Made by a program: the position numbers and the translations under genes. A model generated the notes under the pieces. It had not been told where the DNA came from and did not search any database. It saw nothing but the letters and a program-made list of their open reading frames with translations. Source: Strongyloides papillosus (Eukaryota; Nematoda; Chromadorea; Rhabditida; Strongyloididae). Taken from it: DNA of 64,000 bases. The DNA is taken from contig SRSI01000079.1 of NCBI GenBank assembly GCA_005656395.1, positions 868,001-932,000 on the forward strand. Direction: 5' to 3'. The first letter of the stretch is position 1, and every line of letters starts with the position of its first letter. Of the stretch, positions 24,461 through 36,456 are shown one piece after another.

Positions 24461-25469
24461 AATTAGTAGAAAATTAATAAGTAATATTCTTCTGAAGCAA
24501 TATGAACTTCTTTGATTGAGTTTCTAATAGATCATTTTTACTTTATATAGTAGTGGATTGTTATTCTAATGTTTGCTATTAAGTAAATCCAAACAATCAG
24601 AGATATTTAAAATAAGCATTATGTTTATTTTAAGATGCTTTTCCTTATAAAATAAGGTCATTAGAGTATTAAATAGCTAACGTTTAAAAGATAAGATCAG
24701 TATATAACAAATAAAACTATTTGTTAATAATAAACTAACGGTTATTTACCAATGGTCATTAAGGTGTGCCAATATTATAATAGCTTTAGTTTGTAAAAGA
24801 CTAAACGTGTTATAGTTTTTTGAAGTACGACAAAATGGTTAAATGATTGCTACTGTATTCAAAATGTTTGAAGACTTCTGAAAATTATGCCATCGGCTTC
24901 ATAAAAAATTACAATGTATTCTTAAAAATGAATAGTTGTAAGAAATATGAAATAAAATTAGATATAGAAACAATGAATTATAATATAATACAAAAGTATA
25001 TTGACATGCTAATATAAAAATTAGAGATGTCAATAAGCATAAGTTGATAGGAAAAATTTTATAAATTATTTTTTAATTGCAAATACATTCTTCCGCATAA
25101 CTTTTATTTTAGTACTGACCAAATTAAAACTGCCAATTGTCTAAATATTTTCACTAGAATTTATTAACCAAAACCAAAAAAATATATCAGAGGGACAAGA
25201 TCTCAATTACAAAATAATTGTGTTTAACAATAATTTTATTAATTTATGGTATGAAGAGTTTTAGATTTTGATTTTTTAAGAATCGATTTTTAATAAATTC
25301 TATATGTTTTTTGAAAATTACATTACTTTGCTTATCTGTACACAAAAATTTAAAATTTTAAGTAAACAAAAAGAGTTTTATGATATGATTTATTGTGGAA
25401 AATCTTGAAAAAAATTTATACAATAAAACTCATGGCAGCTAGTTATTAATTTTATCAATCAAAAATTAA
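24461..25469. other. Intergenic, nothing identified
   Basis: AT-rich spacer of 1 kb between two minus-strand genes; no supported feature. Confidence 0.5.
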
Positions 25470-25844
25470 TCATTTTGCTTTTTTAACAGTGGTGGTTGTG
25501 GTAGTAGTTGTTGTTGTCGTGGTAGTAGCTGGTTTACCATCACATGTATTACATTTTCTTGAACATTTTGTTGCTAATAACTCATCATAAAGTGGATTAG
25601 TACATAAGTGTGCCATATTTGCACAATTTGTAGCCTGATCAGAACATGCTGAAGTTTTTGTTGGTAATGTACAAGCTGCACTCTCACGAAGAGCATCACA
25701 TTGTGTGGCACAATTTTCGCACATAATTTTTCTATACATAGAATTTAAGCAGTATCCTGATGATACCATTTGATCACATGAAGCACCATAAACCTCCATA
25801 GGAATTGTAAGAAACAAAACAGCGTAAATAGTAATGAATTTCAT
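25470..25844 (-). CDS. Secreted ShK-domain protein with poly-Thr tail
   Basis: 124 residues. Signal peptide about 1-20 (MKFITIYAVLFLTIPMEVYG). The first cysteine cluster (about 23-58) is ShK-like but irregular; the second (about 66-101) is a standard ShK domain with six cysteines, ending C-x3-C-x2-C (CSRKCNTC). A run of 13 threonines and a basic end (VKKAK) follow. ShK domains are common in nematode secreted proteins and can bind potassium channels or act as structural modules; no catalytic domain is attached here. The Thr run is a likely O-glycosylated stalk. Confidence 0.8.
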   Translation of the reverse strand: MKFITIYAVLFLTIPMEVYGASCDQMVSSGYCLNSMYRKIMCENCATQCDALRESAACTLPTKTSACSDQATNCANMAHLCTNPLYDELLATKCSRKCNTCDGKPATTTTTTTTTTTTTVKKAK

Positions 25845-28608
25845 ATTTCTGAATATATCAAAAACTGTATAATATGTATTTCTCGTAAGTTAAACTATTT
25901 TTATACTAATCTTTATTAGTCCAGGTGTTGTAAGATTTGCGGTTTTTCACGTTAAAAATAAGTCATGTTTGCAATAAATTCTTTTTACAAAAATTGTCTA
26001 TTAAAACAAATACAGAAGGTGCCAAATATGATCAAATACAGGAAAATAATTTTAACAAACGTTTTGTACCATTTAAATGTCATTGTTTACGGTGGCACGC
26101 AATTTTTTTGAATTTATTTAATTTTACAAGTTTATCAAATATATCCTTTATCATTAATGATGTCAGTTGTAATGGACATAAGAATATAGAATAAACTAAA
26201 TATAGCGTTCGTTTTGATGAATTATTATAGTTTAAAGAGTTTGAGAATGTTAACTATCTATATTAATTTATAGAAGTAATTGAAGACCATGCTTCCACCT
26301 GGCTCTGTTTAACTTTTAAACCCATTAAACTTAGAAATTTTTAGATTAAAAATATTTCCATATATTCATTAAATTGCTATCTTTTTTGTATAGAATATCA
26401 AATAAATTTAAGGTCGTTCTTCAGAATTTATATTTCTTAGTACTTTTATAAGACATCCTTATACAGATATTATTTTTCCAGCCTGTTCTCAAAGACTTTC
26501 TTTAATAAAGTTCGTAGATATATTTCATAAATGTTTATATGATACTTGCAATTAGACAGTTCTCAATTAAGCAATGTATATTTCTTTTGAATATTATAAA
26601 CTAATAAACTATGGTATGTTAAAATTTTTTATAAGAAAATTACTTTAATGTATCTTAACAAGGGAAGACTGAACTGTAATTTCACTACGCAGAGAGAAAA
26701 AGTCATTGTGTTTCGACGAATTGGTGATAATATTAAAAACTGCATATTTTAAAAAATAAAAAAAAACAAAGAATCAAAAGTTACATAATTAAAAAAATTA
26801 TCACATCAAAAATCGTCGTTTAAGAATACTTAACCTTACAAAACTGGACAATACAAAATGATTTAAAAGAAAAAATTAATTTATAAAACGACAGAAAATA
26901 ATAGGTGTTTCTTTGTTTGGAGAAAAAAACTTAATGATTAGAAATGATGAACAGTATTTCCTAAAAAAAATTACGTATCTTAAAATGTTGTTCATACACA
27001 AAAGAATTTGACACAGATTTTCGTAAAATGTAATAGATTGTCCCATCTAAGTAAATTTCAATTTTCTTGATTTGCAATTAATTTATCCCAATTATTTCGT
27101 ACAAAAAAGTAAAGCAATAATTGAAAAAAGTTTCTATTTTTTTGTCATATTATTGTTATTTTAAAACTTAAGTTTTTTTCTACTTTACATTTTAAGATAC
27201 AATATTAAAATTTAACTTTATATAAGATTATAAATATTTTTATAAAGAGTATTTATTGACGTATAATAGTATTTTTCTTTAAATATTCTTCAACTGTTTG
27301 GATTACCATAAATAAGATTTTTATATAAAGTTATACGCATCTAGTTACTTAACTTTTTTTATACTGTTTTTCAAGATTATTTTTTAAAATTTTAAAACAT
27401 TATGTGCTTTAATCATAATAAAAATAATTTTTAAATAATTAAATTTTAATAAGAAAAATAGCAAATACTAAAAAAATTTACTTAATTAATAACACTTTGT
27501 GCTGTTAAATTATTATTGCTTTTTGCTATTATTTTTATAAAATTTTTAAATTTCAATAATTATTTTTGTTAGTAGAATGTTTCAAGTAACGATTTTTGCT
27601 AAAACGTTAACAACTTTACATGAAATTAACTTTTAAAAAGATACTTCATAATATATTACAAAAAACAAATTAGATTCTGAAATAAGTGTAATATTTTTAG
27701 AATTTCTAAGATTTAATAAGGGTTACAATACTTCAAAATATTGAAAGTATAGATTTTTGTAAAAAAAACGACCAAATTATGCGAAAATCTAACATTTTGT
27801 GTTATTTAAAACATTTTTGTCGTCGTTTGATATTTTTAAAATTTGAATAAATTTTGACATTTTACAATGGTGGGACATTTTTACTGCATTTTATGCAATA
27901 ATATCGAAATTTGTCCCATTAATTTTTTGTGTGTTGAAAAAAATTTAAAATAAACAAATAATACTGAATTTATGAACTTGAAAGCATGTTCATTCATTTT
28001 TATGTAAACAATCATCTCTAGAAACAATATTTATTCTTAAAAAAAATATTTTCTAATGTGTGTAAAAATTGAGTTTTCCAACTTGGCTCACCGTTGTAGT
28101 TGTGCATAAAGTTTCAAGTCGAATAAATTTAACAACAAATTTTTTTAATTACTCTTTTCAATAATGAAATACAAAGGGGTAGAAATTTTTAATGCAAAAA
28201 ATTCTAATAAAATGTCTGATTAACTCGCAAAATAGGTTTCAAATAATAAAATTAGGATTTCAAAAGTTTTCACAAAAATTTTTACTTTGTTTGTTTAAAA
28301 ATATTTGCAAAGCTTGAAAATTTAAACATTGTAATTTATATTAAATATTTATATTATCTTATTAACATATATTACTTTATGAAAATTTATATCAAAATTC
28401 AACTTAAAAAATTACTAACTTTTATATATATCGAAATTATATTTTACAAGATAAACAACGTAGAAATTGATTTTATTAATTCAATTACTCATAAAAAATT
28501 TTAAGATTTTTTTGATTGTTATTTTATCATATTTATACTATAAATATTAAATAGTTATTTTACTTAAAAAGAAATTCTAAAATAAGTATAAATAAGGAAT
28601 GGTTTAGA
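25845..28608. other. Gene-poor spacer, nothing identified
   Basis: About 2.8 kb of AT-rich DNA without a supported coding frame. A frame at 25,937-26,194 lacks a credible signal or domain. No tandem array seen. Confidence 0.5.
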
Positions 28609-28905
28609 ATGAAAAATATCATCAAAATGCATTTCATAAAATATTTTACCATCTTTGTACTTTTGGCTGTTCAATATAGTCTTCAAGATACCACGACTCC
28701 TTGTACTTCTGGATGTCCTGTTGGAACTAGTGATTTCGGTACTACACAAGGACCACTATCAGATTCTGTTACTAGAAAGAAAAGATCACTATTGAAAGCA
28801 TTTGTAAGTTCTAATAAAGTAATATTAATTGTTTTTTAGGGTGGAAAGATGGCAAAACAATTGCTTAAGAAAGCTGGAACCAAAGTATTAAGTAAATTAT
28901 TATAA
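28609..28905 (+). CDS. Secreted precursor with cationic amphipathic C-terminal peptide (short paralogue)
   Basis: Exons 28609-28803 and 28840-28905 with a 36-nt phase-0 intron give 86 residues; the in-frame ATG at 28627 (80 residues) may be the real start, since the paralogue also aligns from an internal Met. Signal peptide MHFIKYFTIFVLLAVQYSLQ. A short propeptide with two cysteines and many Thr/Ser ends in the dibasic site RKKR. The 27 residues after it begin SLLKAF, have seven lysines, no acidic residue, and Leu/Ala/Val spaced 3-4 apart, a typical amphipathic helix. The layout is that of a furin-processed antimicrobial or membrane-active peptide; this is inferred from sequence only. Confidence 0.72.
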
Positions 28906-30216
28906 AAATGTTTGTAAAATAATTTACACTAAAAATTCTTTTACGGAATTGGTTCCATAATGAATTTTATTGTTTTACATCAAAATCTTTGCATAATATA
29001 ATCTTTTGTCAAGAAATTTATTTTAAATTAATTAAAGATATTAAATAAATATATATGATTCTATTATGCTTACGTAAAATACTAGTATTTTATTGTTTTT
29101 CAAATAAACTATAGTCATTAGATTTATTGTTTTACTGGTAATATAACAAAATTAAATATCTAACACCATATTTATGCATATCATTACATAGATATCTTCA
29201 AATTCAAGAAAATTTAAAATTTGAACAAATTAAATTTTTATGTACATCTAAATTACTATTGCTGCTTACATTTTATCATAATTTGTTAACAAATCAATTT
29301 AAGTTCGGAAAAAAAGTGAATTTCATTATTTAAATAAAAAATTATACAATAACTGTAAATCTATGACAAACTTTAAAGCTAAAAATACATTTTAAGAAGT
29401 TAAAACTCTTTTATTATAAAAAAGTTTGTTAAAAGATTCAGTTACATGAGCAACTCCATAGAATTATTTCATTATAAAGTATACTGGTAAAACTTTTATG
29501 ATGGTTGTTAATTTTTATTTTAACAAAACCGTTTGTAGATGCAGCTTTTTTAAAAGCTGAGAAGATCATGTATTTAATGTTTTAAAAAAAGTATAAGAAA
29601 AAGTAATATCAAATTCAGTAAAATTATAATTTTTGCTTTTTCTTCAAGACTGACATTAAAAAATTTTTAGTTGAGACAAGTTTTGTGTAACTAAATAAAA
29701 AATTTTAACTCTTTATACAGTACTTATCGTTGTCAGAATTCATTGACTAAATAGAGGATTCGATATAATTGTAGTAAATATTAAAATAGACGATATAAGA
29801 AGATTTAGTTGATAGTGAATGTAAAGTAGATAAAATACAACCTTAAAAAATTATCTATAAAATTCAAAAAAATGTTTATCGAAAATCTAACAAAATGACA
29901 TTATTTGATTACAATATTTAGAGTTGTATTTTATAATTTTTTTAAATATTTGTCAAATCTTCAAAAATTATATTTTACTTTATTGATATTTAACAGCAGT
30001 GTTTGTTTAATAAAATTAAATAATATAAATAAAACTTTTTATGGATAAAAGTTGTTTTTTATTAAGGTAAAATAAAATTATATTTAACATTAAAATAGTG
30101 TAATTAATTTAAAAAAATCAATTGACTTTTTCTTTAAATCACAGTATTTACATTTTATATATGAATTATTTTTTCTTTTAAACAAATACCCGTACATAAG
30201 TATAAATTGGGAAGAT
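28906..30216. other. Spacer between paired precursor genes
   Basis: About 1.3 kb AT-rich. The ~50 nt before both genes share ATAAGTATAAAT(A/T)(A/G)GG near 28,581 and 30,197, about 25-30 nt upstream of the first ATG; this may be a conserved core promoter of the pair. Confidence 0.45.
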
Positions 30217-31259
30217 ATGATTCGAAAATATATCAGCAAAATGCGTTTTATAAAATATTTAACTATATTAATACTTTTGGCCGTTCAATACAGTTTCCAA
30301 GACTCTTCTCTTGAAAATCCTTCATCTCTTGAAACACCACTTTCTGCCGAAAAATCCCACTCATCCGAAGATCTTTCTTTAGCTCAAAGTGAGTTGATGC
30401 AAAATGATGGTGAAAGTGAAACAAATTTACAAGATACATCACCACTAGAAAACAAAGAAGAAACAGAGGGACTTATGAAAAAATTTGAACAAAATCTAAG
30501 CGGTGAAGTTAGTAATGAGGAAGAGGATAATTCACCTGGAATTTCACCAATTGCTGACGATGCAGTGCCAGAAGTTGAGGAATCTATGGAACAAAATAAT
30601 TCAAATTCTGATAAAGAGGCTGATGATAATGAAGCAGACGATTTAACTAAGGAGTCACCATCAGAAAATTCAGAAGTACCAAACGTTGATGAGGTCAATG
30701 GACAACCTGGTCCCAATTCTAATGATAAAAATGACAGTAATGAAGAAGCTATCTCATCTGTAGAATTAACAGAAGTTGTTCCAGAAGTACCAGAAACTGT
30801 AGAACTCATTGAAGAACTTGGTCCAAATTCAATTGAAACAGTTGAAATTAAATCAGAATCTAACATTGGCAGAAATAGATTTTCAAATGGATTGGTATGT
30901 AGTTAAATCTTTTTATTTTATTTTTTTTAGAAAAAATTAAGCAATAAATTTGGTGATCTACTTGGATCTGGTACAAATAAATTAAAAAATTTCTATAAAA
31001 ATAGTAAAAATAAATTAACTGCTTTTTCAAGAAATTTAAAAAATAAGTTTAGCGGACTTTTTGGAAGAAAACATCCTAAACAATTAGCTTTTAATGACGA
31101 TGATAGCAGAGAAAAAAGATCAATCCTTAAAGAGTCGGTAAGTTATAGTAAAACATTTTTTATTTTTTTTAGGCAAAAGAACTTGGAAGTGATATAAAGA
31201 AGTTTGCAAATAAAGTTGGAAGTAAAATAAGGAAATTGGTTTCAAGAAATAAAGAATAA
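30217..31259 (+). CDS. Secreted acidic-pro / cationic-tail precursor (long paralogue)
   Basis: Exons 30217-30894, 30931-31137 and 31173-31259 (introns 36 and 35 nt, phase 0) give 323 residues. The signal peptide MRFIKYLTILILLAVQYSFQ is nearly that of the short paralogue. Residues about 30-225 are an acidic Glu/Asp/Ser/Asn-rich pro-region. Exon 2 switches to a strongly basic stretch with repeated K-L-x-N-x(2)-K patterns (NKLKNF, NKLTAF, LKNKF), then an acidic DDDS and a REKR cleavage site. The final ~34 residues (beginning SILKES, ending VSRNKE) are Lys-rich and amphipathic. Exon edges fall at the charge switches. The acidic part may neutralise the basic tail until processing (inference). Confidence 0.72.
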
Positions 31260-32140
31260 AAATATTTTAAATAAATTAGTTAAAAGTGAATATTAATATT
31301 TTACATCAAATACTACGCATAATAAAATCTTTAATCGATGAATCTATTTTTAAATAAGTTAAAAATATTACCATATATACTAAAAGATATACGATTTTTT
31401 TATGTTTTTGTAAAATACTAATATTTAATCTTTTCTTTTATAAATTATATAGATTAAATCCGAAATTCTTTTTATTGCTATAGCAAGAAATCACATTAAA
31501 AAATAATTTGTGTTTTTGGAAATATTTTTTATACTATATAAAAAATAACCTTCAATAAGCAAAATAAAATCTTAATAAAATTGTACAATAACTTTTTTCC
31601 TTGCCAACATTGAGATCTAACAACCATTCCTAAGATAAAAAATCAATTAATCTTAATAAATATCACCAATTAAAGTTATTCTTTCAATGTTAAATCTTTA
31701 TTTACAGTTTAAATATTAAGAAATTTATTACTTTTTATTTTTCCAGCAAAATAAAGTGCATAATTTTATTGCCTTATTGTTTTACTTAATATTGTTATCA
31801 AGAATTAACCATAAAGTATATTGCTTAAAAACGTTTGAGTTACTAGATAAGTAAAGTGTCATAAAAATACTGAGTTTGCGAAAATTTACATTGTTTATAA
31901 TATTCAAAATTACCTTGTATGTCGATAATTAACAATTATGATATTTTAAATATTTGATTTATTACTAACATTATTAATATTCATTTTATTTTAATAAACT
32001 AATAGTCGAAACATCTATACAAGATAAAATATGATAAATTATTTATAATTATATAATTAATAAGCACACTATAATAATAATATGTGGTTATGAGTAAAAA
32101 AACCTTATTTAAAATTTTTTAAATGTTTAACGTATTAAGT
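31260..32140. other. Spacer with flank of the tandem membrane-protein units
   Basis: The part from about 31,860 resembles the sequence at 33,480 and 35,220 (shared CGAAAATTTACAT and GATTAACAATTATGAT types), so it belongs to the downstream edge of the first tandem unit. The rest shows nothing. Confidence 0.5.
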
Positions 32141-32530
32141 TTAAGTCCCAATAAGTTTTGCTGTTTTCTCAGCTCCCCTTCGCTCAGAAAGACTAGGTTG
32201 TTGAGTTTCTTCAATTTTAATATCAGTTAAATCAGTTTCTGTTCCAGTTAAAATTGCTGTCTTTACCATGATGCTTTTCTTTGATTTCTTTTTGTATAAA
32301 AAGAATCCAACTGCAGCAAGAATAGCTACGACAATAAGAACAACAACGGCAATTATTATGCCTGTTGCTCCACCACTACTTTCCACAGCTTTTTTATTTT
32401 CTATCCTAATAATACTTGTTTTGATATCTGAATTTGACTCTTGTGAAACTACACTATTTTTTAAAAACGTATTTTGAGTTTTGTTATCCTCCTTAAATGA
32501 TGCAATGTGTTTTGCAACCATTTTAGTCAT
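32141..32530 (-). CDS. Single-pass membrane protein, tandem family, unit A
   Basis: 129 residues. No signal peptide. A polar N-terminal ectodomain of about 52 residues precedes a Gly-rich helix at about 53-79 (GGATGIIIAVVVLIVVAILA). A KKKSKK stop-transfer cluster follows, then a short cytoplasmic tail containing LTGTETDLTDIKI. The helix, basic cluster and LTGTETxLxD tail are shared with the proteins at 33807 and 35532, but the ectodomain is unlike theirs. The tail continues past the point where the other two stop (QPSLSERRG). Function unknown; the layout suggests a type III surface or adaptor protein. Confidence 0.68.
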   Translation of the reverse strand: MTKMVAKHIASFKEDNKTQNTFLKNSVVSQESNSDIKTSIIRIENKKAVESSGGATGIIIAVVVLIVVAILAAVGFFLYKKKSKKSIMVKTAILTGTETDLTDIKIEETQQPSLSERRGAEKTAKLIGT

Positions 32531-32879
32531 TGTTGTTAATTATCAACTAAATAAAAATTATGAATGGAAATTATGATTTATAACTACAAAAAAGTCTCAG
32601 TATTTTAAATAATACCTAGAAAAATATTAAAATTTACTGTCTTTAAAGTGAAATTTTACTAAAATCATGATCTAAAATATCTTTTATCAAGTTAAGTATT
32701 TATTTTATAGGAATGAATTTTTTAAATAAATAAAAATATAATTATGAAAGCACAAAGTATGATTTATTGAATTTTAATACAGATAAAGAATATCCTTAGA
32801 TTTCCTCTGACTATCACCATTTTCAAATCATATCGTATGTTGATTTTATATTACACCACTACAAGAACGACTTAAACGA

Positions 32880-33023
32880 TTAACAGGAAATTTCCTCACC
32901 GCGTCTTCTTCTATACCTACAGTAATAAAAAACTGCTACGAGAATAGCAATAAAAACTACTGAATCAAGTAACATAACGATGCTCCAAAAAATTAATCCA
33001 TATTTTAATTCGACATTGTCCAT
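32880..33023 (-). CDS. 47-residue membrane protein, unit A
   Basis: Starts MDNVELKYGLIFW. A single hydrophobic helix at about residues 9-34 is followed by an Arg cluster (CRYRRRRGEE) and ends ISC. It is identical in protein to the copy at 34615 and shares the FRYRRR/CRYRRR stop-transfer with the older copy at 36292. Conservation across three copies with only synonymous change between A and B supports real coding. It lies 350 nt upstream of the larger partner on the same strand. Confidence 0.62.
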   Translation of the reverse strand: MDNVELKYGLIFWSIVMLLDSVVFIAILVAVFYYCRYRRRRGEEISC

Positions 33024-33806
33024 CTCCAACACTATTTTCAAAACTTAAATACCGACCTCCTATTTGTTTTAATTTCTATAAAAACTATTGATATTCCAAC
33101 TAATTGAAATAGAAAATTCAAAGAATACTTTGCTAAAAAAACTAGCACTTTTTATACCGAAATTAGGCTGTAAACTAGCAGCATATCAATCATATAACAT
33201 GAATTATTCAACAAATGAATCAATTAATATGAACAATTCAACATACAAATCGTAAGAGATGAAACAAATAACATTTTAGCTAACGAAGGGAATTATTATA
33301 AATTATATATTGAAATTTTAATAGTTATGAATAAAATAAATGAACAGCTTAATTAGAATTATTGAATGAACGTGTTTAAAAATGCCTTATTTGAATGCTT
33401 TCTTACTTAATAATAATTCAATAAGGGATCTTGAAATATATTATTGAAAAATGTTGAGTATTAGATTAGTAATAATATTGTAAAAAAACTAAGTTTTCGA
33501 AAATTTACATCACTTTAAGACATTCAAGATCACCTTATATATCGATGATTAACAATTATGATATTTTAAATATTTGACTTATTATCATTCGAAAAATATT
33601 TATTTAATTATATAAAAGTACTCTCCAAAACATTTATACAAGATAAGATATAGTAAATTATTAAAAGATATTATTGATAAATGCACAATTATAATTATAC
33701 GTTGTTTATATTAAAAAAGCTGAATCTTTACGTATTGCTCATATTAAATTTGACTATCAATATGTTTTGTTGTTTTCTAAAATCGTCTTCGCTCACCAAC
33801 ACTAAG

Positions 33807-34265
33807 CTATTGAATTTCATTAGTTTTAGTGTCATCTAGCTCAGTTTCTGTTCCAGTTAAAGTTGCTGTCTTCAACATTTTATTTCTCTTTGATTTCTTT
33901 CTGCATAAAAGGCATCCAACTGCAATAACAAAAATTATGATATAAATAATAGCAATAAAAATGATGGTTAAGACTATTTTTTCATAACAATCTTTTGGAG
34001 TCCTAGATGCCAGTCTTGGCATATGATTATGATGTGTTGTAACAAAGAACCCATAAATTGAATGAAAATAAAAAGGATTTTCTCCATTTTTTTCTCCAAA
34101 ACTTTCATTTGACATAGAAGCTTTAGTAGCGGTTGTTGTTGGCGCCTCAAAAGAGGTTGTTGGATCTCCAGTTGTATTTGTTACAGGATCAAGAGTTTCT
34201 ATAGTGCCTTGAGTATTGCTATCTCCATTAGATGGTACAGGATATTTTGTAACTGTTTTATCCAT
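33807..34265 (-). CDS. Single-pass membrane protein, tandem family, unit B
   Basis: 152 residues. The N-terminus MDKTVTKYPVPSNG is shared with unit C, followed by a Thr-rich ectodomain (TTTATKAS, NESFGEKNGENP). Residues about 99-122 are the helix (IVLTIIFIAIIYIIIFVIAV), then C-rich/basic GCLLCRKKSKR and the LTGTETELDDTK tail. A TAG stop ends it at NEIQ; the next codons still encode a degraded version of the longer unit A tail (LSVGERRR), so the tail was shortened by a point mutation. Confidence 0.68.
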   Translation of the reverse strand: MDKTVTKYPVPSNGDSNTQGTIETLDPVTNTTGDPTTSFEAPTTTATKASMSNESFGEKNGENPFYFHSIYGFFVTTHHNHMPRLASRTPKDCYEKIVLTIIFIAIIYIIIFVIAVGCLLCRKKSKRNKMLKTATLTGTETELDDTKTNEIQ

Positions 34266-34614
34266 TGTTGATAATTATAACTGAAATAAAGATAATAAAT
34301 TAAAATAATAATTTATAACTACATAAAAGTCTCAGTATTTTAAATAATACCTAGAAAAATATTAAAATTTACTGTTTTAAAAATGAAATTTTACTAAAAT
34401 CATGATCTAAAATATCTTTTATCAAGTTAAATATTTATTTTATACAATTGAATTTTTTAAATAAATAAAAATATAATTATGAAAGCACAAAGTATGATTT
34501 ATTGAATGTTAATACAGATAAAGAATATCCTTAGATTTCCTCTGACTATCACCATTTTCAAATCATATCGTATGTTGATTTTATATTACACCACTACAAG
34601 AACGACTTAAACGA

Positions 34615-34758
34615 TTAACAGGAAATTTCCTCACCGCGTCTTCTTCTATACCTACAGTAATAAAAAACTGCTACGAGAATAGCAATAAAAACTACTGAAT
34701 CAAGTAACATAACGATGCTCCAAAAAATTAATCCATATTTTAATTCGACATTATCCAT
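34615..34758 (-). CDS. 47-residue membrane protein, unit B
   Basis: Same protein as the copy at 32880; the one difference noted in the coding part is synonymous (GAC to GAT at codon 2). Single hydrophobic helix, then CRYRRRRGEE. It lies 350 nt upstream of the unit B large gene. Confidence 0.62.
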   Translation of the reverse strand: MDNVELKYGLIFWSIVMLLDSVVFIAILVAVFYYCRYRRRRGEEISC

Positions 34759-35531
34759 CTCCAACACTATTTTCAAAACTTAATTACCGACCTCCTATTT
34801 GTTTTAATTTCTATAAAAACTATTGATATTCCAACTAATTGAAATAGAAAATTCAAAGAATACTTTGCTAATAAAACTAGCACTTTTTATACCGAAATTA
34901 GGCTGTAAACTAGCAGCATATCAATCATATAACATGAATTATTCAACAAATGAATCAATTAATATGAACAATTCAACATACAAATCGTAAGAGATGAATC
35001 AAGTAACATTTTAGTTAACGAACGGAATTATCATAAATTATATATTGAAATTTTAATAGTTATGAATAAAATAAATGAACAGCTTAATTAGAATTATTGA
35101 ATGAACGTGTTTAAAAATGCCTTATTTGAATGCTTTCTTACTTAATAATAATTCAATAAGGGATCTTGAAATATATTATTGAAAAATGTTGAGTATTAGA
35201 TTAGTAATAATATTGTAAAAAAACTATGTTTTCGAAAATTTACATTACTTTAAGACATTCAAGATCACCTTATATATCGATGATTAACAATTATGATTTT
35301 TTAAATATTTGACTTATTATCATTCGAAAAATATTTATTTAATTATATAAAAGTACTATTCGAAACATCTATACATGATAAATTATAAAATAATATTATT
35401 ATTAAACTCACTATAATAATTATACATAGTTTATACTAAAAAAACTGAATTTTTATGTATTGAACATATTAAGTTTGATTATCAATATGTCTTGCTGTTT
35501 TCTAGGATCGTCTTCGCTCACCAACACAAGA

Positions 35532-35969
35532 TTATTTATTTTCATTAATTTTAATATCATCTAACTCAGTTTCTGTTCCAGTCAAAGTTGCTGTCTCCAC
35601 CATTATACCTTTTTTTGATTTTTTTTTGCATAACAGGCATCCAACTATAACAAGAACAGTTATAAAAGTAAAAATAATAGCGACGATTATTATGTCTGTT
35701 ATTTCATCACTATTTTCTTTAACCTCAACCGTTTTTATATTATTATTATTAGGAAAGGTAGGTGTATATTCAGGAAAATAAGTTATATTAAAAGAATAAG
35801 GTTTGTCTTTAATTTTTTCTCCAGAACTTTCATTTGATATGGAAGTTTTAAAAGCTGTAGTTGTTAGATCTTTAGTAGTATTTGTTTTAGATTTTGCAAT
35901 CTCGACAGTACATTGAGTTTTACTACCTCCATTAGACGGTACAGGGTCTTTTGAAACCGTTTTAATCAT
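35532..35969 (-). CDS. Single-pass membrane protein, tandem family, unit C
   Basis: 145 residues. N-terminus MIKTVSKDPVPSNGGSKTQ matches unit B. The Thr/Asn/Ser-rich ectodomain contains NESSGEK, as in unit B. Helix about 95-117 (ITDIIIVAIIFTFITVLVIV), then GCLLCKKKSKK and LTGTETELDDIKINENK. It stops at the same place as unit B, with unit A-like tail codons remaining after the stop (VGERRRS). Confidence 0.68.
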   Translation of the reverse strand: MIKTVSKDPVPSNGGSKTQCTVEIAKSKTNTTKDLTTTAFKTSISNESSGEKIKDKPYSFNITYFPEYTPTFPNNNNIKTVEVKENSDEITDIIIVAIIFTFITVLVIVGCLLCKKKSKKGIMVETATLTGTETELDDIKINENK

Positions 35970-36291
35970 TGTTGTTAGTTGTCAACTAGATAAAAATAAT
36001 GGATTGAAATAATGATTAATAATTACAAAAAGAAAACCTCAGCATTTTAAATAACACTTCAGGGAAATATTAAAATTTACTATTTTAAAAATGAAATTTT
36101 ACAAAAATTATAATTTTAAATATGTTTTATTAAGTTAAATGTTTATTTCATACGATTGAATATTTAAATAAATAATTATATAATTATGAAAACACAACGT
36201 AAGATTCATTGAATATTAATACAGATAAAGAATATCCTAAATTTCTTCTAACTATCATCATTTTCAAATCATATTGTAAACTGATTTTAGA

Positions 36292-36456
36292 TTAAACCAC
36301 GACAGCAGGACCGGGTGGAACGACAACAGCAACTACTTCGACCTGTCTTCTCCTATATCTAAAGTAAAGACAAGCTCCCACAAAAATAATAATAAAAACT
36401 ATAAAATCAATTGCTGAAAAGACAACCCAAAATATTTGATCATCAGTTAATCCCAT
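36292..36456 (-). CDS. 54-residue membrane protein, unit C
   Basis: Starts MGLTDDQIFW. One helix about residues 9-30, then LYFRYRRRQ as in the other two small proteins. A Val/Pro-rich tail (VVVPPGPAVVV) replaces the GEEISC end. The most diverged member of the small family. Confidence 0.58.
   Translation of the reverse strand: MGLTDDQIFWVVFSAIDFIVFIIIFVGACLYFRYRRRQVEVVAVVVPPGPAVVV

Noticed and set aside
30384..30866. 160-residue Ser-rich minus-strand frame
   Set aside because: It is the antisense shadow of the acidic exon of the precursor gene at 30217; Glu/Asp codons read as Ser/Leu on the other strand.
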